Positions 43,654-53,400 of a stretch of 64,000 bases of DNA are shown in pieces. The notes beneath the pieces are model-generated. The model searched no databases. It was given only the letters and a program-made list of their open reading frames with translations, and had not been told where the DNA came from. Source of the DNA: Pseudorhodoferax sp965279475 (GTDB lineage: Bacteria; Pseudomonadota; Gammaproteobacteria; Burkholderiales; Burkholderiaceae_C); the NCBI GenBank assembly GCA_965279475.1, contig CBDIIA010000003.1, positions 806,001-870,000 of the forward strand, read 5' to 3'. Positions within the stretch are counted from its first letter, which is position 1. Every line of letters starts with the position of its first letter. The position numbers and the translations under genes are program-made.

Positions 43654-44403
43654 ATGAAGCAGCAAGTCTTGCGCCCTGACCCGTTGGTGAAAACGGGTGG
43701 CACGGAGCTTGGCGATCCGCGCAGGCTGTACCGTCAGATCGCCGACCAGTTGTCGCGCTTCATCGAGGCCAACGACTTTGCGGTGGGTGCCCGGTTGCCG
43801 ACCGAGCGTGAGCTGGCCGACATGCTGGGCGTGAGCCGGCCGAGCGTGCGCGAGGGCTTGATCGCCCTGGAGGTCGAGGGGGTCATCGAAGTGCGTGGGG
43901 GAGCCGGCGTCTTCGTGGCCAGCCGCAAGCGGCCACCGGCAGAAGAGCCTCTGGTCGCGACGCCCACCCCGGGGCCCTTCGACGTGATCAAGGCGCGCTG
44001 GTTGTTCGAGTCGGAAGCCGCCGCGCTGGCGGCGGTGAACGCCAATCCGCAACAGCTGCAGCAGATGCATTCCGCGCTCAAGACCATGCGGGCCGCACCG
44101 ACCCACAGCAGCGCGGGCACGGCGGCGGACGAGCATTTTCACCTGGCGATTGCTGAGGCCAGCGGCAACGCAGCGGTGGCGCAAGTCATCATGCACCTGT
44201 GGAAGATGCGCACCGGCACGCTCTACATGCAGATGGAGTCGCACTTCACCGGCTCGGACATCTGGGCCCAGGCCTGCGCCGAGCACACGTTGCTCATGGA
44301 TGCCATCGCCTCGCGCGATCCGGACGCGGCGCGGCAGGCGATGCGCGACCACATGAAGAATGCCGAACTCCGCTTTGCGGCGGCGTGGAAGCCGGGCGAC
44401 TGA
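43654..44403 (+). CDS. GntR-family regulator, FadR/FCD type
   Basis: 249 residues. The N-terminal wHTH is LPTERELADMLGVSRPSVRE with GLIALEVEGVIEVRGG. The C-terminal FCD domain has ARWLFESEAAALAAV, the metal-type DEHFHLAIAEASGN (Asp, His) and a distal EHTLLMDAIASRDPDAARQAMRDH (His). FCD regulators sense organic acids. Two TGGTC-n-GACC-like sites lie between it and the next gene, a lipoprotein, which may therefore be a target. Confidence 0.93.
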   Translation: MKQQVLRPDPLVKTGGTELGDPRRLYRQIADQLSRFIEANDFAVGARLPTERELADMLGVSRPSVREGLIALEVEGVIEVRGGAGVFVASRKRPPAEEPLVATPTPGPFDVIKARWLFESEAAALAAVNANPQQLQQMHSALKTMRAAPTHSSAGTAADEHFHLAIAEASGNAAVAQVIMHLWKMRTGTLYMQMESHFTGSDIWAQACAEHTLLMDAIASRDPDAARQAMRDHMKNAELRFAAAWKPGD

Positions 44404-44500
44404 GTCCTGAATCCGGACCGGGCGACAGTGGCTTCCGAGGGGCTGCTTGCATTTGCCGGCCCACTCTTGTTGTCTGATAACTCAGTCGTTCTCATCAAAT

Positions 44501-44565
44501 TGGTCTGGCCAGTATGGCCAAAAACTGGCCGAACCTACCCAGTATTCATCATATTGGTCAGACCC
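44501..44565. promoter_or_regulatory. Two candidate GntR/FCD operators
   Basis: TGGTCTGGCCA (44501-44511) and TGGTCAGACCC (44555-44565), each preceded by AT, resemble the FCD-type consensus TGGTC-N-GACCA. Centres are 54 bp apart in the AT-richer gap between the GntR gene and the lipoprotein gene. Confidence 0.55.
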
Positions 44566-44654
44566 ATTGCATCTGGAAGATGCATCTTGTACGATCACCC
44601 GCCGCCGACAACGGCGCGTCTTTGGCAACATCCATTCAAACAACGGAGACCAAC

Positions 44655-45098
44655 ATGTTTCGCAAAATCTTCTTCATACTCTTCATGACTCTTGCTGTGG
44701 CGGCGTGCAGCACGGTGAGCCCGGGCGGCGCTGGCCAGGCGTCGGTCGACGATGCGGCAGAGCAACTGCGCCGTCTGATGATCGACCCTGACAAGGCGCG
44801 CCTGGAGGCCCTGGTGTCGGACGATCTGAGCTACGGGCACTCGGGCGGCAAGGTCGACACCAAGACCAGCTTCATTGCCGACCTGCTCAGCGGCGCCTCC
44901 GACTTCGTCACCATCACCATCACCGACCAGACCGTGCGCCGCACGAACAATGTGGCACTCGTCCGCCACACCTTGTCGGCGTCCACCAACGACGGCGGCA
45001 AGCCCGGGTCGGTCACCATCAAGATCCTGCAGGTCTGGATGCTCACCGACGGGCGCTGGCAACTGATCGCGCGGCAGGCGGTGCGTCCGCCCCAGTGA
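44655..45098 (+). CDS. Lipoprotein with a SnoaL/NTF2-like (DUF4440-type) domain
   Basis: 147 residues. The N-terminal lipobox FMTLAVAAC places the lipidated Cys at residue 18. The mature part has a cone-fold NTF2-like pattern: a helix (DDAAEQLRRLMIDPDKARLEAL), the central LSYGHSGGKVDTKTSF and terminal strands ending ILQVWMLTDGRWQLIARQAV. Proteins of this fold bind small ligands or act as enzymes; function unknown. The two GntR-type sites upstream suggest control by the preceding regulator. Confidence 0.8.
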   Translation: MFRKIFFILFMTLAVAACSTVSPGGAGQASVDDAAEQLRRLMIDPDKARLEALVSDDLSYGHSGGKVDTKTSFIADLLSGASDFVTITITDQTVRRTNNVALVRHTLSASTNDGGKPGSVTIKILQVWMLTDGRWQLIARQAVRPPQ

Positions 45099-45162
45099 CG
45101 CAACGCATCGCTCCCCTTGGCATGGCGGCCGCACAATGCAATGGATAACGCGGCCCGGCCCG

Positions 45163-45507
45163 TCAGAAGGTGTGTACGTCGAAGTAGGCTTCGGGCAGAT
45201 CGCCCAGACCTTGCAGGCCGACCTGCCGGGCGGCTGTGTTGGCCAGCCGCCAGCGCATCGCGAGCGTCGACGCTTCTTCGCTCTCGGCGCCGTCCTCGGC
45301 ATGGGCCAGCACAGTGCGCAGGGTTTGGGCCACCAGGGCAGGGGAGCCGATCCGCCGCTCCAGTGCCTTGCAGTAACGCACTTCGGCGGCCATGCGTTCC
45401 TTGTCCGGCAGATCCGGAAAGTCGCGCAGCACCACGGCATAGCCCGGTTCGGGAACGGCCATTTCTTCGGGAAATTCGGTGTCGATGGGGTCGACGATGA
45501 AAGCCAT
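45163..45507 (-). CDS. Small uncharacterised protein with SOS (LexA) promoter
   Basis: 114 residues (MAFIVDPIDTEFPEEMAVPE...). No family was recognised. Visible features: acidic, no signal peptide or membrane segment, a helical middle (KERMAAEVRYCKALERRIGS, LVAQTLRTVLAHAEDG) and a C-terminal YFDVHTF. The start ATG has GGAG about eight bases upstream. A near-consensus LexA box, CTGTATATTCGTACAG on the coding strand, lies 25 bp upstream and overlaps a TATATT -10-like element. The gene is therefore probably DNA-damage inducible. It stands alone between a lipoprotein and a two-component system. Confidence 0.8.
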   Translation of the reverse strand: MAFIVDPIDTEFPEEMAVPEPGYAVVLRDFPDLPDKERMAAEVRYCKALERRIGSPALVAQTLRTVLAHAEDGAESEEASTLAMRWRLANTAARQVGLQGLGDLPEAYFDVHTF

Positions 45508-45531
45508 GCAGATCTCCATTTGCTTGAATGA

Positions 45532-45547
45532 CTGTACGAATATACAG
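45532..45547 (-). promoter_or_regulatory. LexA (SOS) box
   Basis: CTGT-N8-ACAG with the TATATT core on the minus strand; flanks AA and TC make AACTGTATATTCGTACAGTC, close to the classic SOS operator. Placed 25 bp before the start codon of the small gene. Confidence 0.85.
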
Positions 45548-45624
45548 TTTTTTCGTTGCACATGTAGCTCTTTATGCACGAAGTCCTGCGGGCGCTCAGG
45601 GGTACGTGGCCGTTCGCAGTGGTG

Positions 45625-46983
45625 CTATCGGGCCCTGGTGAAACGAACGCTCGCGCGCAGACCGCGCCCGGAGGGCGGGTCGTCCAACAGCACCGTCGCA
45701 TGGTGGCGGTCGGCCACGGCCTTCACGATGGCCAGGCCGAGACCGCTGCCGTTGCCGTGCGCAGCAGGTTCGCTGCCGACCGCGCGGTAGAAACGGTCGA
45801 ACACGCGGGAGCGCTCCGAGATCGGAATGCCGGGCCCGGTGTCGATCACCGCCAGCGTCGGCACCCCGCCGCCGTCGGAGGCATCGACGTCGATGCGGCC
45901 GCCGGTCCGCGTGTGCCGCAACGCGTTGTCCACCAGATTGTTCAGCAGGATCTGCAGCTGGTGCGGATCGCCGGGCACGACCAGCGTCTGCACGCCGGTC
46001 GCGCCCAGGTCGATGCCGAGCTGCTCGGCGCGTGCACTGAACGCTGCCACGGTCGAGCGCGCCAGCTCTGCCAGGTCGACGGGGTCTCGCCGCAACTCGG
46101 GTGCCTCGGGCTCCAGCCGCGACAACTGCAGTAGCTGCTCGACCAGGTGCTGCGCGCGCTCGACGCCATGGCGCAGCTCGGCGATGGCGGCAGTCCGCCG
46201 TTCCGCATCGGCCGCGCGGTCAAGCAACTGCAGCTGCAGCTTGAGCGCGGCGATCGGCGTGCGCAGTTCGTGCGCCGCGTCCGCCAGAAAGTGCCGTTGC
46301 AGCGCCAACGCACTGCCCAGGCGATGCATCAGGTCGTTGATCGCGCTGACCAGCAGATGCAGCTCCGGGGGGTGTGCCTGCAGCGCGATCGGGTGCAGCG
46401 TGCGCGCGCTGCGCGCCGACACGTCGCTGGCAGCGCGCCCCAGCGGGGCCAGGCCGCGCTGCAGCGCGATCGTGAGCAAGGCCGCGATCACACCCAGCAA
46501 CACCAGCGACGGCAGGATCAGCTTCGACGCCGTTTCCCGTGCCAGCGTTTCGCGCTCCTTGGCGAGCTGCGCAGCCTGCACGATGCTGTCGTCCAGCACG
46601 ACCGTGTACAGATGCCAGCGCTCGTCGCCGATGGAGACGATGCTGAGCCCGCTGCGCGACAGGAAGGGCAGTTTCACGTCGGGGCTCGACAGGTGCAGCA
46701 GCGTGCCGTCCCGCGTCCACACCGCGGTTACGAACTCGAACTTGCCATACTCGCTGTAGATCTTTGGCAATTGTTCCGCCAACTGCGGCGCACGCGCGGT
46801 GCCATAGTCGCCGTGGTGCGTCGCCACGGCCAGGGCCACCTGCTTCAGGTTGTCTTCGAACACCTCGCCCATCTCGTCGGCCAGCACGACGTAGGTGGCG
46901 CTGATCATCATCGCCGCGCCGATGCCGAGTGCGCCCAGCACCCAGAGGAGCAGGTGCCGGTGGATCGATGCCGTGGCCTTCAT
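45625..46983 (-). CDS. Sensor histidine kinase (QseC/TctE-like)
   Basis: 452 residues. Two membrane helices (about 12-35 and 155-175) flank a periplasmic sensor. A HAMP-like linker and HisKA domain with His238 (FLADAAHELRTPIAAL) follow. The ATPase has the N-box NLVDNALRHT, DTGPGIP and GSGLGLAIVKA. It should phosphorylate the response regulator encoded upstream; the genes overlap by four bases (ATGA). The signal is unknown. The layout resembles QseC and PmrB-type kinases. Confidence 0.93.
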   Translation of the reverse strand: MKATASIHRHLLLWVLGALGIGAAMMISATYVVLADEMGEVFEDNLKQVALAVATHHGDYGTARAPQLAEQLPKIYSEYGKFEFVTAVWTRDGTLLHLSSPDVKLPFLSRSGLSIVSIGDERWHLYTVVLDDSIVQAAQLAKERETLARETASKLILPSLVLLGVIAALLTIALQRGLAPLGRAASDVSARSARTLHPIALQAHPPELHLLVSAINDLMHRLGSALALQRHFLADAAHELRTPIAALKLQLQLLDRAADAERRTAAIAELRHGVERAQHLVEQLLQLSRLEPEAPELRRDPVDLAELARSTVAAFSARAEQLGIDLGATGVQTLVVPGDPHQLQILLNNLVDNALRHTRTGGRIDVDASDGGGVPTLAVIDTGPGIPISERSRVFDRFYRAVGSEPAAHGNGSGLGLAIVKAVADRHHATVLLDDPPSGRGLRASVRFTRAR

Positions 46984-47639
46984 GGCGCGGCCACCTTGTA
47001 GCCGACGCCGCGCACGTTGCGGATCGCACCGGCACCGAGCTTCTTGCGCAGGTTGTGCACGTGGACCTCGATCGCGTTGCTGCTGACCTCCTCGTTCCAG
47101 CCGTAGAGCGCTTCCTCGAGCCGCTCGCGCGACAGCACGGCGCCGGGGCGCTGCATCAGCGCTTCGAGCATGGCCAGCTCGCGTGCGGACAGATTCACCA
47201 CCTCGCCATCGCGCGTCACCTGCTTGCGTACCGGGTCCAGCACCAGCCCCCCGCACTGCAGCACCGGGGCGCCGCTGCCGGCATGGCGGCGCAGCAGGGC
47301 ACGCACGCGGGCGATCAATTCGTCGAGATCGAACGGCTTCAGCACGTAGTCGTCCGCGCCAGCGTTGAGCCCTGCGATGCGCTGCTCGACGGCATCCCGT
47401 GCGGTGACGATCAGCACCGGCATCTGGTTGCCCCGGCCACGCAGGCGCTCCAGCACCGCCATGCCATCCATCTCGGGCAGTCCCAGGTCCAGCAGGGCGA
47501 GGTTGTAGGCGCCGAGACTGAGCGCCGTGTCGGCCTCGCGCCCGTTGCGAACCCAGTCGACCGCAAACCCCGCCCCGGTGAGCCCCTGCCGCACGGCCCG
47601 GCCGATCATCGCGTCGTCCTCGATCAGAAGCAGCTTCAT
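46980..47639 (-). CDS. OmpR-family response regulator (QseB-like)
   Basis: 219 residues. Receiver with the acidic pair in LLIEDDAMIG, phospho-acceptor Asp51 (ALLDLGLPEMDG) and Lys in VLKPFDL. The C-terminal winged helix (LSARELAMLEALMQRPGAVL, SSNAIEVHVHNLRKKLG, NVRGVGYKV) binds DNA. It pairs with the overlapping kinase gene downstream. Targets cannot be read from the sequence. Confidence 0.95.
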   Translation of the reverse strand: MKLLLIEDDAMIGRAVRQGLTGAGFAVDWVRNGREADTALSLGAYNLALLDLGLPEMDGMAVLERLRGRGNQMPVLIVTARDAVEQRIAGLNAGADDYVLKPFDLDELIARVRALLRRHAGSGAPVLQCGGLVLDPVRKQVTRDGEVVNLSARELAMLEALMQRPGAVLSRERLEEALYGWNEEVSSNAIEVHVHNLRKKLGAGAIRNVRGVGYKVAAP

Positions 47640-47746
47640 GGGCTGGCGATGATAGGCGCAACGCGGGCGGCACCGTCCATCTGCTAGTCTTTTCCCTCCG
47701 CGTTCTTCTTGCGCTCTCCGCATCCGTTTTTTTGCCGCCTTCTGCG

Positions 47747-48472
47747 ATGGCCACTGCCCTCACGCGCCAACACACCCGCCGCCTGCGCGAGGTCTACCGC
47801 TCCGCGGGCTGGCCTTTTCGCGACCTGGTCGAGATCGAGCTTCTGGCCTGCGGCATGCTCGAGCGCTGCGGCAGCCCGGACGGATGCGAGACGGTGCGAC
47901 TGACCGATGCCGGCGTGCACGCGCTGGCGCAGAACTTCCTGAAGAACCAGCGCGCCCGCTCGGCCCACGAAGACCTGGTGGGCCTGGTGGCTCGCGAGAT
48001 GGGGCGGGCCGGCCGGCTGGTCTGGCGCGGCCTGGCGTTGCGTGCGCGTGTGCCGTCCGCGGCGGCCGACGCGACGCCGGGCTGGGGCATGGCTTGCCCG
48101 GACGTGTTCTCGATCCGCAACACCTCGGTCGCCAGTTATGTTGAACCGGTGGTGCACGAGATCAAGGTCAGCCGCGCGGACCTGCTCGGCGATATCCGCA
48201 ACCCGGCCAAGCGCGCAGCCTACCTGGACCTGGGCGGCCAGTGCTGGTATGTGCTGGGCACCGACGCCCGCGGCCGCTGCATCGGCACGGCGGACGACGT
48301 GCCTGCGGAATGCGGTGCCATGGCGCTCGACGACGGCCGCCTGGTCGTGCTGCGCAACGCGCCGCGCCGCGAAATGGCCGCGCTGCCGTTCCAGGTGTGG
48401 ATGGCGCTTGCCAAGGCGACGCCGTGCGCCGGTCTCGATGATGAGGAGCAGCAACTGTTGCGCGCTGTTTGA
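47747..48472 (+). CDS. MmcB-like putative PD-(D/E)XK nuclease-fold protein
   Basis: 241 residues. The central segment CPDVFSIRNT ... VVHEIKVSRADLLGDIRN supplies the spaced Asp and E-x-K of the PD-(D/E)XK nuclease superfamily. It resembles MmcB, a DNA-repair-associated protein whose motif reads EiKvSraD. The N-terminal 90 residues are helical and winged-helix-like. Nuclease activity is inferred. It diverges from the two-component operon, and the next gene is a DUF2242 lipoprotein. Confidence 0.65.
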   Translation: MATALTRQHTRRLREVYRSAGWPFRDLVEIELLACGMLERCGSPDGCETVRLTDAGVHALAQNFLKNQRARSAHEDLVGLVAREMGRAGRLVWRGLALRARVPSAAADATPGWGMACPDVFSIRNTSVASYVEPVVHEIKVSRADLLGDIRNPAKRAAYLDLGGQCWYVLGTDARGRCIGTADDVPAECGAMALDDGRLVVLRNAPRREMAALPFQVWMALAKATPCAGLDDEEQQLLRAV

Positions 48473-48552
48473 GCTCCGGTGATCGGCCAAATCCTTGCGG
48501 CGAAGTGGACAATCCCGCGCAGTCCTACACTTTGGCGGACCGCCATCCGCAC

Positions 48553-49173
48553 ATGACACCGATCCGACGTTTCTCTGCCGCATCGCTCGCCGCCGTCCTG
48601 GCGGGCTTGTCGGGCTGCGCCGCCATCGTCAACCGTTCGCCGGTGCCGGTGCAGGAACACTTCGGGTCGACCACCACGTTCTCGCGCACCTTCGGCGCCA
48701 CGCCCGGCGAAACCTGCGAGGCCGCGCGCCGCGCGCTGTTGAGCCAGGGCTACGTGATCAACAGCGCTACCAAGGATCTGGTGCATGGGCGCAAGAATTT
48801 CCAGCCCGGCAGCGAAACCCACATCGAGATGGAGATCCGCGTGGTCTGCGCACCCGAGACCCGCAGTGGCAAGAGCACGCTGGGGTTCGTCACCGCGCAG
48901 CAGGACCGGTTTGCGCTGAAGAAGAGCAACAACTCGGCAAGCCTGGGTGTCGGCGCCCTGGGCTCGGTGTCGCTGCCGTTCAGTGCCAGCGACGATTCGA
49001 TGGTGCGTGTGGCCAGCGAGACCATCGCGTCCGAGGAGTTCTACGAACGATTGTTCGCGCTGATCGGCCGCTTCCTGCTGGACGAGGAAGAAGAGGAGGC
49101 GCAGGACGACGGCGGAGGCCGGCCCGCAACCGCCGGCCTGACCCCGCCCGCATCCGCCCTCAAGCCGAAGTGA
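48553..49173 (+). CDS. DUF2242 lipoprotein
   Basis: 206 residues with a lipobox at LAGLSGCAAI (Cys22). The body matches the DUF2242 family: TTTFSRTFGATPGETCEAAR, RALLSQGYVINSATKDLVHG, RKNFQPG, QDRFALKKSNNSASLGVGAL and SVASETI-type ending. It has a very acidic patch (DEEEEEAQDD) near the C-terminus. Function unknown; probably an outer-membrane-anchored periplasmic protein. The ATG of MTPIRRFSA gives a proper signal peptide. Its end overlaps the convergent GGDEF gene by 14 bp. Confidence 0.85.
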   Translation: MTPIRRFSAASLAAVLAGLSGCAAIVNRSPVPVQEHFGSTTTFSRTFGATPGETCEAARRALLSQGYVINSATKDLVHGRKNFQPGSETHIEMEIRVVCAPETRSGKSTLGFVTAQQDRFALKKSNNSASLGVGALGSVSLPFSASDDSMVRVASETIASEEFYERLFALIGRFLLDEEEEEAQDDGGGRPATAGLTPPASALKPK

Positions 49174-50182
49174 CGCGGTTGCGGCCGGTCTGCTTCGACT
49201 GGTAGAGCGCGCCATCGGCCCGCGCGATCAGGCTGGCCGCGTCGTCGTCGTCGCGCGCGGCCGTCACCCCCGCCGAGATCGTGACCGTCATGATCACCTC
49301 CTGCGTCGAGCGGTTGCGGATCTTCATGGCCTTGGTCCGCTCGCGCACCTTCTCGGCCAGCAGCAGGCTTTGCTCCAGCGGCGTCTCGGGTAGCAGCATC
49401 GCGAACTCTTCGCCGCCGTAACGTGCGACCGAGTGCGTCTCGTGCGTGATCGTGGTACGCAGGATCTCGCCCAGCAGCTCGATCACCTTGTCGCCCATCA
49501 GGTGGCCGTGGGTGTCGTTGACCTTCTTGAAGTGGTCGATGTCCAGCATCACCAGGCAACTCGGCGCCTTGCCGGTCTGGCCCGGCCGCTTCAAGAGTGC
49601 CGAGAGCCGGTTCTCGAAGCCGCGCCGGTTCAGAGTGCCGGTCAGTGCGTCCAGCAGCGACTCGTCGCGTGCCCGCACCAGTTCGCCCTGCAGCCGGTGG
49701 ATCTCCTGCTGGCTCGCCGCCACCTGCTGCTGCAGCGCCGCGGCCGAGTTCTTCATCTGCGCCGTGCCTTCCATCGCTTCCGACAGCCACGGCGTGAGGC
49801 CTGAGACATCCTGGGATTGCAGCGCGTTGCTCAGGCCGGCCAGTTGCTCGCCGAACATGTCGGCCTGGTTGCCGGTGCTGGAGGCCGACTCGGCCATGCC
49901 GCTCATCGCGCGCTTGAATTCGTTGCCGATGCGTTCCATCGTGGCCACGTCGGCGCCGGCGATGTGTTCGCGGTACAGGCGCTCGATGGTGGCGTCCCCG
50001 AGCCGCGCCTGCTCGGCGGTGGAGCGTGCGATGGCCTCGTTCAGGCGCAGGTTCATGCCGGCCGAATATTCGTACCAGACGGCAAAACACAGCGGGTTCA
50101 ACGCGGCATCGTGCTTGCCCATGTGGCCGAGCGCCACCCGCAGCAGCTCGGCGCTGCGCTCTCGGGAATCTTTGTAATGCAT
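49160..50182 (-). CDS. GGDEF-domain diguanylate cyclase
   Basis: 340 residues. No membrane helix; the N-terminal 170 residues are helical with a coiled-coil stretch before the catalytic domain. The GGDEF domain has LDIDHFKKVNDTHGHLMGDK and the active-site motif RYGGEEF. The I-site position reads H-x-x-H rather than R-x-x-D, so product inhibition is unlikely. It makes the second messenger c-di-GMP from GTP. It diverges from the RND efflux operon across a 250-bp gap in which no gene was seen. Confidence 0.93.
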   Translation of the reverse strand: MHYKDSRERSAELLRVALGHMGKHDAALNPLCFAVWYEYSAGMNLRLNEAIARSTAEQARLGDATIERLYREHIAGADVATMERIGNEFKRAMSGMAESASSTGNQADMFGEQLAGLSNALQSQDVSGLTPWLSEAMEGTAQMKNSAAALQQQVAASQQEIHRLQGELVRARDESLLDALTGTLNRRGFENRLSALLKRPGQTGKAPSCLVMLDIDHFKKVNDTHGHLMGDKVIELLGEILRTTITHETHSVARYGGEEFAMLLPETPLEQSLLLAEKVRERTKAMKIRNRSTQEVIMTVTISAGVTAARDDDDAASLIARADGALYQSKQTGRNRVTSA

Positions 50183-50432
50183 CGTTCTGCTGTCGTCTGA
50201 AGAGATCTCTGCGCCCGTCCCGTACCAACCTGCGGCAGTCTATCGCGGACGATGCGTGAAATGCGGTCCCGACGCGGCGATCGGGCCGGGCAAGGTCGCA
50301 AAGTGTCGCAAGTTCGCGACGTAACAACCGGTCACGGTGCGGGCTTCGCCTTTCTTTACATGTATCAGAGCACGTTACAAGTCATACGATCACGTATCAT
50401 TTCGGCCAACTCCACCCCAGGTTGACGCCCCC

Positions 50433-53400
50433 ATGGTCCAGTTGGCGCTACGGCGGCCGTACACGTTCATCGTGATGGCCTTGTTGATCATTCTGGCCAC
50501 ACCATTCGTGCTCATGCGGATGGCCACGGACATCTTTCCGGAAATCAACATTCCGGTGATCAGCGTCATCTGGAACTACAACGGTCTGCCCGCCTACGAG
50601 ATGGGGCAGCGGATCGCCGGGCAGACCGAACGCGGCCTGTCCACCGTGGTGAGCGACATCGAGCACATCGAGTCGCAGTCGCTGGCCGGCGTGTCCATCG
50701 TCAAGATCTTCTTCCAGCCCACGGCCAACATCCAGACCGCCATCTCGCAGGTCGTGGCCTCGGTCCAGTCCCAGTTGCGGCAGATGCCGCCGGGCATCAC
50801 GCCGCCGCTGGTGATCAAGTATTCGGCATCGAGCATCCCGGTGGTCCAGCTCGCGGTGTCCAGTCCGACGCTTGCCGAAAACACCCTGTTCGACGCCACG
50901 GTGCAGCAACTGCGCCCGCAACTCGTCACGGTGCCTGGGGTCGCCATCCCGTTCCCCTATGGCGGCAAGAACCGCGTGATCTCGGTCGATCTCGACATGC
51001 AGGCGCTGCAGGCGCGCGGCCTGTCGCCGGCCGACGTGGTGAACGCGGTCAACACGCAGAACCTGATCCTGCCGTCGGGCACGGCCAAGCTCGGCGACGT
51101 CGAATACGGTGTGCGGATGAATGGCTCGCCCGACGCGATCTCCGGCCTGAACGAGCTGCCCGTGCGCACCGCCAACGGCGCCACCACCTACCTGCGCGAC
51201 GTGGCCTACGTGCGCGACGGTTTCCAGCCGCAGGTCAACATCGTGCGGCAGGACGGTGTGCGCGGCGTGCTGTTGTCGGTGCTGAAGAATGGCGGCGCGT
51301 CCACGCTGGACATCGTCTCCAACCTCAAGGCGCTGCTGCCACGCGCGGTGCTGACCTTGCCCGAGGACGTCAAGGTCACGCCGCTGTTCGACCAGTCGGT
51401 GTTCGTCAAGGCCGCGGTGCAGGGGGTGGTGTTCGAGGCGCTGCTCGCCGCCGGGCTGACTGCCGCGATGGTGCTGCTGTTCCTGGGCAACTGGCGCAGC
51501 ACCCTGATCATTGCGCTCACCATTCCCTTGTCGATCCTGGCGTCGATCCTGGTGCTGTTCGCGCTGGGCGAGACGCTGAACCTGATGACGCTGGGCGGGC
51601 TGGCGCTGTCGGTCGGCATCCTGGTCGACCAGGCGATCGTGACCATCGAGAACATCGAGCGGCACCTGCACGAGGGCAAGCCGCTGAACGACGCGATCCT
51701 GGTGGGCGCCGGCGAGATCGGCGTGCCGGCCTTCGTCGCCACGCTGTGCATCTGCATCGTGTTCGTGCCGATGTTCTTCCTGACCGGCGTCGCGCGCTTC
51801 CTGTTCGTGCCGCTGGCCGAATCGGTGGTGTTCGCGATGCTGGCTTCCTATCTGCTGTCGCGCACGCTGGTGCCCACGCTGGTGATGCTGCTGATGGGCG
51901 GTGTGCAGGCGCACGACGATGCCAAACCCAGCCTGCTGCAGCGCGTCTACCGTGGTTTCGACCGGCGCTTCGAGCGTGTGCGCAACGCCTATACGTACGC
52001 ACTGTCGGCGGTGCTGGCCAGCCGCGGCCTGTTCGCGTCGATCTTCCTCGGCTTCTGCGTGCTGTCGTGCCTGCTGTACGGCGTGCTGGGGCGCGACTTC
52101 TTCCCCAACGTCGACGGCGGCCAGATCCGGCTGCACATGCGCGCGCCCACCGGCACGCGGATCGAGGAGACGGCGCGCATCGCCGACGCGGTGGAGGCCG
52201 CGATTCGCGAACTGATCCCGAGCGACCAGCTTGAGACCATCCTCGACAACCTGGGCGTGCCCAACAGCGGCATCAACCTGTCCTACAGCAACGCCGGCAC
52301 CATCGGCACGCTCGACGGCGAGATCCTGATGTCCCTGCACAAGGGACACCGGCCGACCGACGAGTTCGTGACGCTGCTGCGCGAAGAATTGCCCAGACGT
52401 TTCCCTGGCATCGAGTTCTTCTTTCAGCCGGCCGACATCGTGACCCAGATCCTGAACTTCGGTCTGCCGGCGGCCATCGACGTGCAGTTCTCCGGCAACG
52501 ACGTGGCGGGCAACGCCGCGCTGGCGGCCGAGCTGACCAAGCAGATCCGCAAGATCCCGGGCGCGGTCGACGCGCACGTGCACCAGCGGCTCGACGGTCC
52601 GGGGCTGGACCTGCAGATGGACCGGGCCCGCGTCCAGCAGTTCGGCCTGTCGGCGGCCAACGTCGGGCAGAACGTGCTGATCGCGCTGTCGGGCAGCTCG
52701 CAGACCTCGCCCGCGTTCTGGCTCAACCCGCAGAACGGCGTGGTCTACAACATCCAGATCCAGTCGCCGCAGTACAAGGTGGATTCGCTGGATGCGCTGC
52801 TCAACATCCCGGTCGGCGCCACGCCCGGCGCCAACAGCGGCGCCAATGGCTCGGCGCCGCTACCGCAGACCCAGCTGCTGGGCAATCTGGTCGATGCCCG
52901 CCCCATCCGCCAGCCGACCGTGGTCTCGCGCTACAACATCATGCCGGCCATCGACGTCTATGTCGGCGTGCAGGGCACCGACCTCGCGAACGTGGCCGGC
53001 CAGGTGCAGAAGCTGGTCGACGAGATCCGGCCGAAACTCAAGCGCGGCAACCAGGTGGTGCTGCGCGGGCAGGTCGAGACCATGCAGGCCTCGTTCATCG
53101 GCCTCGGTGTGGGGCTGCTGATGGCCATCGTGCTGGTGTACCTGCTGATCGTGGTCACCTTCCAGTCGTGGACCGACGCGGCCATCATCATCACCGCGCT
53201 GCCGGCCGCGCTGGCCGGCATCGCCTGGATGCTGTTCATCACCGGCACCACGCTCAGCGTGCCGGCGCTCACCGGCGCCATCATGACGATGGGCGTCGCC
53301 ACGGCCAACAGTATCCTGGTGGTGTCGTTCGCGCGGCAGCGCCGCGAGGAGGGCGCCGGGCCTTTGCGCGCCGCGCTCGACGCCGGCGCCACCCGCATGC

